DNA of 40,573 bases from Streptomyces zinciresistens K42 (lineage in GTDB: Bacteria > Actinomycetota > Actinomycetes > Streptomycetales > Streptomycetaceae). The notes under the pieces are model-generated. The model ran no database searches and was not told the origin of the DNA. It saw nothing but the letters and a program-made list of their open reading frames with translations. The DNA is taken from positions 1-40,573 of the forward strand of contig NZ_AGBF01000049.1 of assembly GCF_000225525.1 (NCBI RefSeq), read 5' to 3'. Shown one piece after another: positions 23,224 through 31,359 of this stretch (within the stretch, counting starts at the first letter, position 1; the number at the start of each line of letters is the position of its first letter). A program made the position numbers and the translations under genes.

Positions 23224-24591
23224 ATGGAACGTACGAATGCGGATGAACCGGGAACGCGCGACGTGAAGGAGCATGCCCGTCCCGAAGCGGCCGGTAACCG
23301 GCCCGCCCCCGCGTCGGGCGTACGTGCGATGTCCGCGTTCACCCCCGCCGACGAGGAGAAGCAGCGCGGCGTACGGCGCATGAAGCTCACGGCGACCGGA
23401 CTGCTGCTCTTCGTGGCACTGGTGTACGTCCTCGCCAAGGTCGCCGCGAACAACGGCGCGGGGCCCTGGGCCGGCTACGTGGCGGCCGCCGCCGAGGCCG
23501 GCATGGTCGGCGCCCTCGCGGACTGGTTCGCGGTCACGGCCCTGTTCCGGCACCCGCTCGGCCTGCCCATCCCGCACACCGCGATCATCCCGACGAAGAA
23601 GGACCAGCTCGGCGTCTCCCTGGGCGAGTTCGTCGGCGAGAACTTCCTCTCCGAGCACGTCGTGCGCCAGCGGCTGCGCGCCGTCGGCATCGGCAGCAGG
23701 CTGGGCGCCTGGCTGGCCGACCCCGAGCACGCGGACCGGGTCACGGCGGAGCTCGCGGCGGCGCTCAGGGGCGCGCTGACGGTCCTGCGCGACAGCGACG
23801 TCCAGGCGGTCGTGGGGGAGGCCATCACCCGGCGCGCGGACGCCCGGGAGATCGCGCCCGGCCTGGGGAAGATGCTGGAGAAGATCGTCGCGGACGGCGG
23901 CCACAAGCGGGTCGTCGACCTCGTCGTCGCCCGCGCGCAGAACTGGCTGATCCTGCACGACACCGAGATCATGGGAGCCGTCCAGGGCGGCGCCCCCGGC
24001 TGGACCCCGCGCTTCGTCGACCGCAAGGTCGGCGAGCGGGTCTACAAGGAACTGCTGCGCTTCGTCACCGAGATGCGCGACATGCCCTCCCACCCGGCGC
24101 GCGGCGCCCTCGACCGGTTCCTGACCGACTTCGCCTCCGACCTCCAGTCCGACACCGAGACCCGGGCGCGGATCGAGCGGCTCAAGGGCGAGGTGCTGAG
24201 CCGGGGCGAGGTCCAGGACCTGATCGCCTCCGCCTGGACCGCCGTACGATCCATGATCGTCTCGGCGGCCGAGGACGAGCGCAGCGAACTGCGGCTGCGC
24301 GTACGGGCCTCGCTGCTGTCGCTGGGCGCGCGGATGGCGGTCGAGCCGCGGCTCCAGAACAAGATCGACGGCTGGGTGGAGGGCGCGGCGGTGTACGTCG
24401 TGACCACCTACCGGGCGGAGATCACCTCCCTGATCACCGACACCGTGGCGGGCTGGGACGCCGAGCACACGACGAAGAAGATCGAGGCGCACATCGGACG
24501 CGATCTGCAGTTCATCCGGATCAACGGCACCGTGGTGGGCTCGCTCGCCGGACTGCTGATCTACACGGTGTCCCGGGCGCTCTGGGCGTAG
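23224..24591 (+). CDS. DUF445 family membrane protein
   Basis: A 455-aa protein of the DUF445/YjiN-like family. The ATG at 23224 has GGAG 5 nt upstream. After a ~50-residue charged head, RRMKLTATGLLLFVALVYVLA is the first TM helix. The signature ALADWFAVTALFRHPLGLPI and PHTAIIPTKKDQLGVSLGEFVGENFLS follow. A long helical middle is predicted to be cytosolic, and a final hydrophobic stretch VVGSLAGLLIYTVSRALWA is a second membrane pass. Family function is unknown, although such proteins look like membrane-scaffold or shaping proteins. The gene stands alone. Confidence 0.92.
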   Translation: MERTNADEPGTRDVKEHARPEAAGNRPAPASGVRAMSAFTPADEEKQRGVRRMKLTATGLLLFVALVYVLAKVAANNGAGPWAGYVAAAAEAGMVGALADWFAVTALFRHPLGLPIPHTAIIPTKKDQLGVSLGEFVGENFLSEHVVRQRLRAVGIGSRLGAWLADPEHADRVTAELAAALRGALTVLRDSDVQAVVGEAITRRADAREIAPGLGKMLEKIVADGGHKRVVDLVVARAQNWLILHDTEIMGAVQGGAPGWTPRFVDRKVGERVYKELLRFVTEMRDMPSHPARGALDRFLTDFASDLQSDTETRARIERLKGEVLSRGEVQDLIASAWTAVRSMIVSAAEDERSELRLRVRASLLSLGARMAVEPRLQNKIDGWVEGAAVYVVTTYRAEITSLITDTVAGWDAEHTTKKIEAHIGRDLQFIRINGTVVGSLAGLLIYTVSRALWA

Positions 24592-24691
24592 GGCGTGGAA
24601 CCGGCCCCCGCAAGGCACCCGGCCGGGGCTCCGCTCGACGCGGAGGGGCCCTGACCACCGCGGAAGCCGGGACCGGCCGTTCCGTGACCCC

Positions 24692-24941
24692 GACATCCCC
24701 GCCGGACTCGGCATCCCCACCGGACTCGACCGCCTGCCGTGGTCGCGCCGGCACGGGACGACCGTGACCGGTCTCGGCACCGTGTGGTCCTCGACGGCCT
24801 GGAGGTCGCGGTCGTCCGCGCCATCGCACCCCGGCTGTCCGAGCCCGGCGGCGGACTGCCGGTCACCTCCGGCCAGGTCACCGGCATGACCGACCGCCGC
24901 GCTCCATGCGGCCTGCGCCCGCGTCGGTGCCCTGTGCCGGG
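24692..24941 (+). pseudogene. Degenerate N-terminal fragment of an MFS transporter
   Basis: Across two frameshifts the sequence reads DIPAGLGIPTGLDRLPWSRR-H-TTVTGLGTVW, then LDGLEVAVVRAIAPRLSEPG..LPVTSGQVTG, then AALHAACARVGALC. This is the N-terminal region of a Streptomyces-type sugar/metabolite MFS transporter (LDRLPWSRWHW..V.GLGTVWILDGLEV pattern, then the second TM). One frameshift is near 24788 and another near 24895. There is no usable start, and the remaining ~10 TM helices are absent. It fills most of the 467-bp gap between the DUF445 gene and the next gene. Confidence 0.75.
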
Positions 24942-25058
24942 GGCGGCTGAGGGGGCGGGGCCGGGCGGGGACCGCGGGGCGCGGTGCCCGGACGGGGCGC
25001 CGGGCCGGCCGTACGGCCTGGTGAGCCGGGGAACTGGGCCCCGTGCGGTCCGCCGGAC

Positions 25059-25361
25059 TCAGCCGCGCCGGTCCGCCACCGCCCAGGAGGCCAGGGCCAT
25101 GGCCCCCGCCACCCCGAACACGGCGGGCCAGGCGCCCACCTTCCTGGCCAGCGGATGCGATCCGGCGAAGGCGGCGACGTACGCGGCCGTCAGCGCCCCC
25201 GCGGCCGTCCCGCCCGCCTGCTGCCGCCACTGCTGCGCCGCCGTGGCGCCCGCGACGGCCAGCACGGCACCGCCGAGCTGCCGCTTGCGGGTCCACCGGG
25301 CCACGCCGTATCCGCCGACGAGCCCGCCCGCGGCCAGCGCCGCACTGGGGATCCTCGCCAT
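25059..25361 (-). CDS. Small Ala/Gly-rich membrane protein
   Basis: A 100-aa protein. The ATG at 25361 follows GGGAGG with 6-nt spacing. Two or three hydrophobic segments (AALAAGGLVGGYGVARW, LGGAVLAVAGATAA, GALTAAYVAAF, WPAVFGVAGAMALASWAV) alternate with basic loops (TRKRQLGG, SHPLARKVG). It is probably an integral membrane protein of unknown function. I recognise no family beyond general resemblance to conserved Streptomyces hypotheticals. Confidence 0.75.
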   Translation of the reverse strand: MARIPSAALAAGGLVGGYGVARWTRKRQLGGAVLAVAGATAAQQWRQQAGGTAAGALTAAYVAAFAGSHPLARKVGAWPAVFGVAGAMALASWAVADRRG

Positions 25362-25521
25362 GTCCGCCTCCCACCGATCACGCCGGCCGTGTCCGCCGGT
25401 CCCGGAACGTCACGAGGCTAACCGGTTGCCGGCGGCCCGAACCCGGCGCGGGTCCGCAAGCCCGCGGAGCCGCCGGGGCGGGCCGTGTGCCTCGCGCCCT
25501 CACGCACCCCCGCCGCCGAGG

Positions 25522-25719
25522 TCAGTCGCCCGATTCGGAGCCGGAGTTCAGCCCCGAACTCCGCCGGGAGCGCCCCGACGCCCGTACGGCCTCGCCGAGG
25601 GCCAGCGTCACCCGGGAGACCACCCGCACCCAGCGCGGGCCGCCCCGCGACGCCCACACGACGCAGACGCACCCTCCGACGGCGAGCAGCAGCAGTCCGG
25701 CCAGAGCGAGCACCATCAT
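25522..25719 (-). CDS. Single-TM small membrane protein
   Basis: A 65-aa protein whose N-terminus MMVLALAGLLLLAVGGCVCVVW is one TM helix, followed by a basic then Ser-rich tail. Start choice: GAGGGGG sits directly before an ATG at 25725 but 6 nt before the one at 25719, so the latter is preferred; 25716 is also possible. The Gly-Cys-Val-Cys in the helix is unusual. Function is unknown, and a leader peptide role is not indicated. Confidence 0.65.
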   Translation of the reverse strand: MMVLALAGLLLLAVGGCVCVVWASRGGPRWVRVVSRVTLALGEAVRASGRSRRSSGLNSGSESGD

Positions 25720-25818
25720 GCTCATCCCCCTCGTTCTCGGTGGTGGCCGTCATCCTCTCAGGCGGTGACGGGTGCCCCGGACGCCGCACCCCGGCCCGGC
25801 CCACCGCCGCAGGAACGA

Positions 25819-25862
25819 GAAGCCCCGCCGGCCGGGCTCATGACCCGGACGGCGGGGCTTTC
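25819..25862. terminator. Strong hairpin terminator
   Basis: AAGCCCCGCCG (25820-25830) pairs with CGGCGGGGCTT (25850-25860). The helix continues inward through CCGGG/CCCGG. It ends the transcript of the small secreted protein gene, which lies just to its right on the minus strand. Confidence 0.85.
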
Positions 25863-25893
25863 GCGGTGCGCTGCGTCGTGCGGTCCCCGGTCC

Positions 25894-26136
25894 TCAGTGA
25901 CCGCCGCAGCTCGATCCTTGGTGCGTGCTCTGCGCGCCTGGGCTGCCTTCACCGTTGAGCAGGTTGCCCGCGAGGCCGTTGGCGATGCCGACCTCACCGA
26001 GGAGGTCCAGGTTGAAGTCGTGCGAACGGCATCCGTCGCCTCCGTAGGCGGGCTGCGCGCCGGCCGTGCCGGTGGCTATGAAGCTGAGGCTCCCGACCAT
26101 GGCGGCCGCGACAGCGGCCCTCTGAAGCTTGCGCAT
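25894..26136 (-). CDS. Small secreted protein with two cysteines
   Basis: An 80-aa precursor. The ATG at 26136 follows AGGAGGAGAA. The signal peptide MRKLQRAAVAAAMVGSLSFI ends at about ATGTAGA-QP, leaving ~50 mature residues. These start around AYGGDGCRSHDFNLDLLGEV, continue with GIANGLAGNLLNGEGSPGAQ and end HQGSSCGGH. Two cysteines (residues 36 and 77) could form a disulfide. It resembles a family of small secreted Streptomyces proteins of unknown role in the part CRSHD.N...LGE.G..NGL.GN.LNGEG.PGAQ; that family memory is not verified. It lacks the chaplin signature and the rodlin layout. It is monocistronic. Confidence 0.8.
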   Translation of the reverse strand: MRKLQRAAVAAAMVGSLSFIATGTAGAQPAYGGDGCRSHDFNLDLLGEVGIANGLAGNLLNGEGSPGAQSTHQGSSCGGH

Positions 26137-26274
26137 TTCTCCTCCTAGAGGTGAGTGGAGCGCGCGACAAAAGATCCACTTCGCGCTCATTCAGGAGGCT
26201 AATCCGATATGCCGGACATCGCGCTCTGGGGCTGGCATACGGGCCATGAGGGCGGGTCAGCCCGGGCGGGCGCA

Positions 26275-26296
26275 GTGTGGGCCGCGCAGCCCACAC
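26275..26296. terminator. Possible terminator after the second DUF397 gene
   Basis: GTGTGGGC (26275-26282) and GCCCACAC (26289-26296) form a perfect 8-bp stem with a 6-nt loop, in the 269-bp gap between the DUF397 gene and the secreted protein gene. No T-tract is seen. The rest of the gap holds nothing I recognise. Confidence 0.45.
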
Positions 26297-26405
26297 CCCG
26301 TCATCCACGTGCTGAGAAGCAGGCTCTGAGGACCCGTTACTGCCCAGGTCCCGCCGCATCCGGAAGATGCCGGCGCGCGATGGAATCCGCCCACGAGGGA
26401 AAGCC

Positions 26406-26597
26406 TCAGGGTGTGACCTGCAACGCGTCGATGAAGTCCTGCCAAGCCTGCATGGGGATCGACAGGACAGGCCCGCCGGTGCACTTGGAGTCGCGCACGA
26501 GAATGCCCGGGTCGGTGCGAGCGCACTGCACGCACTCGGTCCCGCTGCCACCGCTGTACGAGGAGGTGAACCACTGGTAGGGCGGGGGCGCCGTCAT
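26406..26597 (-). CDS. DUF397 domain protein (second cassette)
   Basis: A 63-aa DUF397 protein: YQWFTSSYSGGSGTECVQCA, LVRDSKCTGGPVLSIPMQAWQDFIDAL. It has three cysteines, two of them in ECVQC, unlike the copy at 18514. The ATG at 26597 overlaps the stop of the HTH gene as ATGA, the same coupling as in the first cassette. It is the likely modulating partner of the adjacent regulator. The first cassette is clearly related in layout but divergent in sequence, so these are not recent copies of each other. Confidence 0.9.
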   Translation of the reverse strand: MTAPPPYQWFTSSYSGGSGTECVQCARTDPGILVRDSKCTGGPVLSIPMQAWQDFIDALQVTP

Positions 26598-27442
26598 CGC
26601 AGCTCCTTGCTTATCCGGTGGACGATCTCCATGGAGGAGTCGAGGTCCAATGCCTGTGCGCTCAGGTACTCGAACGCCAACCTATAGCGCTCCAACTCCT
26701 TCTGCTTCTCCATGAAGAGGCCACCCCCGAGCAAGTCGACGTACACCACGTCCAACTCGGCCACGGGACCCCGAAGGACGACGAAACTGCCTACGGCGGC
26801 CGCATGCGCACCGGCTGCGAAGGGGAGTACCTGCACGGTGATGTGGGGCAGTTGCGCTACCGCCAGTACATGACGTAGTTGATCCCGCATGATGGCGCCG
26901 CCACCCACTCGGCGTCGCAGCGCCGCTTCATCGATCACGCTCCAGATGTGCGGAGGGTCGGCGCGATCGAGGAGCTCTTGCCGCTTCATGCGGATGTCCA
27001 CCATGTGCTGAACTTCCCGCTCGGGGCACTGCACTTCCGAGGCCCGATGAACAGCTTCCGCGTATGCGCGGGTCTGAAGCAGTCCGGGCACGTACACGCT
27101 CGCGTAGTGATCCTCGCGGACGACCTCGTCCTCAAGGGTGAGCATGAGGTTCATCGACTCGGGGACGGGGTCCGCCAACGATCGCCACCAGCCCTGGATT
27201 TTGGCACCTTTGGCGAGATCCACCAGGGCGCGCCGCTCCTCGTCGGTGGCGCCGTACTCACGGCAGAGGGCGTCGACGGCCGGCCACTTGACTGAGCCCT
27301 CCTTCGTCTCGTAGCGACTCAACGTCGCCTTTGAGACGCCGACTCGCGCGCCTGCCTCCTCCAACGTCATCCCTTGCCGCTCTCGGAGGCGGCGGAGGTC
27401 GGCACCCAACTGGCGCCTACGGGTGGTGGGTCCCACTGCCAT
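26594..27442 (-). CDS. Xre-family HTH regulator with DUF5753 (WhiJ-like, second copy)
   Basis: A 282-aa regulator. The ATG at 27442 has GGAGG at 8-nt spacing; the in-frame ATG at 27457 has only a weak site. N-terminal HTH: RRRQLGADLRRLRERQGMTL then EEAGARVGVSKATLSRYETK, a canonical Xre helix-turn-helix. The C-terminal DUF5753 domain has YASVYVPGLLQTRAYAEAVH, DIRMKRQELL, LRRRVGGGAIM and VQVLPFAAGAHAA. With the overlapping DUF397 gene and the divergent ATPase it forms a WhiJ-type regulatory trio. Autoregulation through the repeats at 27522-27578 is likely but inferred. Confidence 0.92.
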   Translation of the reverse strand: MAVGPTTRRRQLGADLRRLRERQGMTLEEAGARVGVSKATLSRYETKEGSVKWPAVDALCREYGATDEERRALVDLAKGAKIQGWWRSLADPVPESMNLMLTLEDEVVREDHYASVYVPGLLQTRAYAEAVHRASEVQCPEREVQHMVDIRMKRQELLDRADPPHIWSVIDEAALRRRVGGGAIMRDQLRHVLAVAQLPHITVQVLPFAAGAHAAAVGSFVVLRGPVAELDVVYVDLLGGGLFMEKQKELERYRLAFEYLSAQALDLDSSMEIVHRISKELR

Positions 27443-27521
27443 GTCGTTGGCCTCCATGTCGATCCATCAGATCTTGAGGCTTGCCCGTGTGGGGCTGCAA
27501 GGAGGTGTGCGCTGGGGGCGC

Positions 27522-27578
27522 GTGGAAGTGGCTGTGCTTCCACTCAGAGTAGATGAGAGTTCCAATTTGAGAGTTCCA
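27522..27578. promoter_or_regulatory. Probable HTH operators: inverted and direct TTCCA repeats
   Basis: GTGGAAG (27522-27528) and CTTCCAC (27537-27543) form an inverted repeat. GAGAGTTCCA then occurs twice (27555-27564, 27569-27578) with a 14-bp period. They sit between the divergent HTH and ATPase genes, where an autoregulatory Xre protein would bind. Confidence 0.55.
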
Positions 27579-27643
27579 CTGTCACGCTGACCGTGTAGCC
27601 GGTTGCGTCCCGCAACTTGGCCGATTTGTTGAGGAGTTGAGGG

Positions 27644-28078
27644 ATGAGCTGTGCCTTGAAACCGCCAAGGCGATCATGGGAGCTTGCCTTCTCGGCGGAG
27701 CCGGCAGAGGTCGCGAGTATCCGCCGCGTCATGCGGGCCCACCTGGAGCTATGGGGGTTGAGCAACCTCGTCGCTGACGCGCTGCTCTGTGTAGACGAAC
27801 TCGTGTCGAACGTCATCGACCACGTAGGAGTCGGAACGCCGGCAAGCGTCACGGTGTCCGCGCGCGGCACCCGGCTCCGCATCGAGGTGCGTGATCCAGG
27901 AGCCCAGGCGCTACCCGTCCTCGTTCGGGCAGGGGAGGACTGCGAGGCGGGGCGCGGCATGGTTCTCGTCGCCGCGCTCACCGACCTGTGGGGAGTCCAA
28001 GTGGATGGCGCCGGGAAGACCACTTGGTGTGAGCTGGTGACGCCCCGGTCGACTTCCGGCGGCGGTGTGCGGGATTGA
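27644..28078 (+). CDS. GHKL ATP-binding protein, anti-sigma-factor-like (second cassette)
   Basis: A 144-aa single-domain HATPase. The ATG at 27644 has GAGGAG 8 nt upstream. N box DELVSNVIDHVG, G1 box VRDPGAQAL and G2 box AGRGMVLVAALT are all present. It lacks the proline tail of the paralogue at 20141. Proteins of this type are either sigma-factor antagonists or members of WhiJ/AbaA-type loci; divergence from an Xre/DUF397 pair supports the latter. It converges on the PLD-helicase gene with a gap of only 7 bp, so their 3' ends nearly meet. Confidence 0.9.
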   Translation: MSCALKPPRRSWELAFSAEPAEVASIRRVMRAHLELWGLSNLVADALLCVDELVSNVIDHVGVGTPASVTVSARGTRLRIEVRDPGAQALPVLVRAGEDCEAGRGMVLVAALTDLWGVQVDGAGKTTWCELVTPRSTSGGGVRD

Positions 28079-28085
28079 TGGCCGA

Positions 28086-31000
28086 TCAACTCGCGACGAT
28101 GGTCGAGTAGGACCAAACGTCCGCGGGCATTTGGTGGTGCAGACGCCAGGTGATGGCCATGGGCTTGCTGCCCTCGTGCCGCTCGTATGTCGCCGGACCG
28201 AGGAGCATCCAGGGCTGGGCCTTGCCGATATCGGTGTCCTTGTAGCGGCGCACGAAAAGCAGGACATGCGAGCCGCGTTGAGCGTGCTGCTGGTATCGCA
28301 GGCCCGTGGGCGAGGTGGCCGCGGTGGTGCTTTGCGACTCCCAGTGGAAGAGGGAGGGCGCCAGCGCGTAGTCCTTGTAGCGGACGGTGGGCGAGAAGTC
28401 CTTCTCGTTCTTCTCCAGCGTGATCAGCAGGGCATCGGTCTGGTTCGGCTCATCCCATAGGACACCCTGGGCGAAGGAGCCGGGCATCTGGCCACCGAGG
28501 CGAGCGACGCCGAGCGCCGCCAGGATCTCCGAGCGGTTGTACGCACAGTGGACCTTCAAGGGGATGTGCGCGTGCGGGCCCGTCAAGGGGATCGGGAAGT
28601 GATCGGCTTGCTCCACCACATGCTGGAGCACTTGCCGCAACTCACTCCGCAGTGCCCGCTGCCCCTGGAGGGACGCAAGACCTGCGGCGTAGGAACGGAA
28701 ACCGCCCGCCTTGTCCCAGAGGTTGAAGAAGAGCATGCGGGCAAACGACTGGTCCCGGGCGTTCAACGCGTCATACGCCGGCGCGTCATCGCTCAGCAAT
28801 CGGCCGTATACCCGGGCCCGTTCGAGGTCATCGACGTGCAGGAACGCGTGCGCTCGCTTCAGCAAGCCATCCTCACCCGGCTGCTCCGCCAGGTCGGCGA
28901 GACCGGCCCGGCGCAGGACCGACGTCCAGGAGTTGCCGGACTTGTACAACTCCTTGATCTCGCGGCGGCTCTCCTTGAGGTAGTCCGCGAGAAGCGGGGT
29001 GGCGAAGGCCCGAACCTCCTTGGCCAGCGTCTGCACGGTTGCCTTGATCTGGGTGCGGATGTTGTCCAGTACAAGGTCCTTGGACTTGCCTTCAAGGATG
29101 ATCTGGCAGCCGGACGGCAGAAGGGGGAAGTCGCGCTCAGCGTGCTCAAGGAGGCGGTTGCGCGACAGGTTGGTCATCGCACGGAACTGCTCCTCGAAGC
29201 GGAACTCCGCGCGATGCTGCCCGATGAAGTCGAGGACCGTCAGTACAGGCTTGTCTGCCGTGCGACGCAGACCCCGGCCCAACTGCTGGAGGAAGACGGT
29301 GGCGCTACTGGTGGGGCGCAAGAGGAGCAGTGTGTCCACATCGGGTATGTCCAAGCCCTCATTGAAGAGGTCCACGGAGAAGACGACCTGGATCTCCCCG
29401 GCCTTCAGCTGTGCCAGAACCCGATCCCGCTCGCCGGGCGCGGACGCGCTGTCGAGAGCCTCGGCCTTGATGCCGGCCTCGCGAAAGCACGTTGCCATGA
29501 AGTGAGCGTGCTTTCTACTGACGCAGAAGCCGAGCGCGCGCATGGCCGTCGGATCGGACACCTTGTCCCGTACCTGCTTGATGACGACGCGGGCGCGGGC
29601 CCGGTCGGCGGAGAAGAGCTCGCCGAGCTGGCTCTGGTCGTAGGTCCCGGAGCGCCAGTCGAGGCGGGTGAGGTCGGTGCCGTCCGGCACACCGAAATAG
29701 TGGAACGGGCAGAGCAGGTCGTTGTCCAGCGCCTCCCACAGCCGCATCTCGGCGGCGATCCGTCCGTCGAAGAACTCATCCTGCACGTTGAGCCCATCGG
29801 CCCGCTCAGGAGTCGCGGTCAGCCCGAGGAGTTGCTTCGGCCGGAAGTGATCGAGAACCCGGCGATAGGTGGCGGCTGTGGCGTGGTGGAACTCGTCGAT
29901 CACGATGATGTCGAAGTGTTCGGGGGTGAACTGCTCCAGCCGCTGATCCGTCAGTGACTGCACGCTGGCGAAGACGTGGCTCCAGTCGCGGGGCAGTTCG
30001 CCGCTGAAGAGCTCCTCACCGAAGGACGCGTCATCCAGTACCTCGCGATAGGTGCGCAGCGACTGCTTCAGAATCTCCTTGCGGTGGGCTACGAAGAGCA
30101 GCCGCGGATACCGCTGGCGCCCCCACTCCTTGTGCAGGGTGCGGTAGTCGAGGGCGGCCATGACCGTCTTGCCCGTGCCGGTCGCCGCGACGAGCAGGTT
30201 GTGGTCGTGGCCGAGCACTTCGCGTGCGACGCGCAGCCGCTCCAGCATGTCCGCCTGGTGAGGGTGCGGGCGAACCTCAAGCCCGGAAAGGCTGATCCGT
30301 CCCTCGTAGCCGGACGACGACCCGCCTGCCGTCCGCAGCGCCTCCTCCAACCTGCCGGCGTCGCGATCCGGTTCGTACGGTTCGAAGGCGATGTCGTTCC
30401 AGTACGCGTCGAAGGTGGCTTCGAACTTGCCGAGCACCGCGGGCGTCGCCACGGACGACAGCCGTACGTTCCATTCCAGGCCGTCGAGCAGTGCGGCTTT
30501 GGAGAGATTGGAGCTGCCGACATACGCGGTGTCGAAGCCGCTCTCCCGGCGGAACAGCCATGCCTTCGCGTGCAGGCGAGTGGATCTCAGCTCATAGTTG
30601 ACCTTCACTTCGGCGCCGAAGTCCCGAACGAGTCGATCGAGTGCGTGGCGGTCGGTGGCGCCGATGTAAGTGGTGGTGATTACTCGGATGGGTACGCCCC
30701 GTTCCGCCGCGGCGCGGAGCGAGTCTTCCAGGACGCGCAGCCCGTACCACTTCACGAAGGCGCAGAGCAGGTCGATGCGGTCCGCCGTCGCGAGCTCGGC
30801 GCGGAGCTCGCTGCCGAGGCTCGGATCGTCGGGGGCGTTGGTGATGAGCGCCGTCTCGGACAGGGGTGTCAGCGGCCGCATCGCGTAGACGCCGGGAGCC
30901 TCCTTCTCGGCGAGGGCGAGTAGTTGGCGAGGGCCGACTGCGATGAGGTCGCCTGCCTCGGTGCCGCCAGAGTCGGAGGCGTCGGAGCCGAGCGCCTGGA

Positions 31001-31235
31001 TGAGGTGGTTGGCCAACGCGACCCGCTTGTCGGGCGGCAGCTGACTGAGTCGCTGGCTCAGGGCCTCGCCGACGTGCCGAGCGAGTACGTGGGGCGACGA
31101 CTCCTCGCTGACCTCGTCATCGACCGCCTTCCACCCGGCCGCGCCCAGCCGGTCCATCTGCTCGCGCATGCGTTGGGTCACCAGGACCTCGTAGACACCG
31201 GCGACAGGCTGCGACAGATCCCTCGGCTGAGCCAC
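28086..31235 (-). CDS. PLD nuclease / SF2 helicase / DUF3427 fusion
   Basis: A 1049-aa protein. After a ~110-residue head, a phospholipase-D-type nuclease domain carries RLHAKAWLF (H222, K224) and YVGSSNLS. A DEAD/DEAH SF2 helicase core follows: RPHPHQADML, Walker A ATGTGKT (351-357), DEFHHATA (447-450 = DEFH), GLTATPER, and motif VI QQLGRGLRRT. The C-terminal third, from ~GQHRAEFRFEEQFRAM onward, matches the DUF3427 layout and ends in a beta-rich region. Only one HxK motif is seen, so the nuclease would work as a dimer. The GTG at 31235 follows GGGGG with 8-nt spacing; a GTG at 31256 is the alternative. Such fusions occur on accessory DNA and are plausible restriction or DNA-repair enzymes. 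Defence is inference. Confidence 0.92.
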   Translation of the reverse strand: MAQPRDLSQPVAGVYEVLVTQRMREQMDRLGAAGWKAVDDEVSEESSPHVLARHVGEALSQRLSQLPPDKRVALANHLIQALGSDASDSGGTEAGDLIAVGPRQLLALAEKEAPGVYAMRPLTPLSETALITNAPDDPSLGSELRAELATADRIDLLCAFVKWYGLRVLEDSLRAAAERGVPIRVITTTYIGATDRHALDRLVRDFGAEVKVNYELRSTRLHAKAWLFRRESGFDTAYVGSSNLSKAALLDGLEWNVRLSSVATPAVLGKFEATFDAYWNDIAFEPYEPDRDAGRLEEALRTAGGSSSGYEGRISLSGLEVRPHPHQADMLERLRVAREVLGHDHNLLVAATGTGKTVMAALDYRTLHKEWGRQRYPRLLFVAHRKEILKQSLRTYREVLDDASFGEELFSGELPRDWSHVFASVQSLTDQRLEQFTPEHFDIIVIDEFHHATAATYRRVLDHFRPKQLLGLTATPERADGLNVQDEFFDGRIAAEMRLWEALDNDLLCPFHYFGVPDGTDLTRLDWRSGTYDQSQLGELFSADRARARVVIKQVRDKVSDPTAMRALGFCVSRKHAHFMATCFREAGIKAEALDSASAPGERDRVLAQLKAGEIQVVFSVDLFNEGLDIPDVDTLLLLRPTSSATVFLQQLGRGLRRTADKPVLTVLDFIGQHRAEFRFEEQFRAMTNLSRNRLLEHAERDFPLLPSGCQIILEGKSKDLVLDNIRTQIKATVQTLAKEVRAFATPLLADYLKESRREIKELYKSGNSWTSVLRRAGLADLAEQPGEDGLLKRAHAFLHVDDLERARVYGRLLSDDAPAYDALNARDQSFARMLFFNLWDKAGGFRSYAAGLASLQGQRALRSELRQVLQHVVEQADHFPIPLTGPHAHIPLKVHCAYNRSEILAALGVARLGGQMPGSFAQGVLWDEPNQTDALLITLEKNEKDFSPTVRYKDYALAPSLFHWESQSTTAATSPTGLRYQQHAQRGSHVLLFVRRYKDTDIGKAQPWMLLGPATYERHEGSKPMAITWRLHHQMPADVWSYSTIVAS

Positions 31236-31268
31236 GCTGATTTCCCCCTTCCCCACACGGCGACAGCT

Positions 31269-31314
31269 CTGTTGTAACAGGCAGCACTGACAACCCCCTG
31301 GATCACTGGTGATC
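31269..31314. promoter_or_regulatory. Two small palindromes upstream of the PLD-helicase
   Basis: CTGTT-GT-AACAG (31269-31280) and GATCAC-TG-GTGATC (31301-31314) lie 34 and 66 bp upstream of the GTG at 31235. They are good candidates for operators controlling the gene, with no assigned regulator. Confidence 0.4.
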
Positions 31315-31359
31315 GCCAGCCCGACCCGCCCCGCTCACGCTCGGGAACGAGGGGCCAGG

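Noticed and set aside
25894..26136. Chaplin or rodlin identity for the small secreted protein
   Set aside because: The Gly/Asn-rich mature part has two Cys but no chaplin GN(S/T)xG...C pattern and no rodlin layout.
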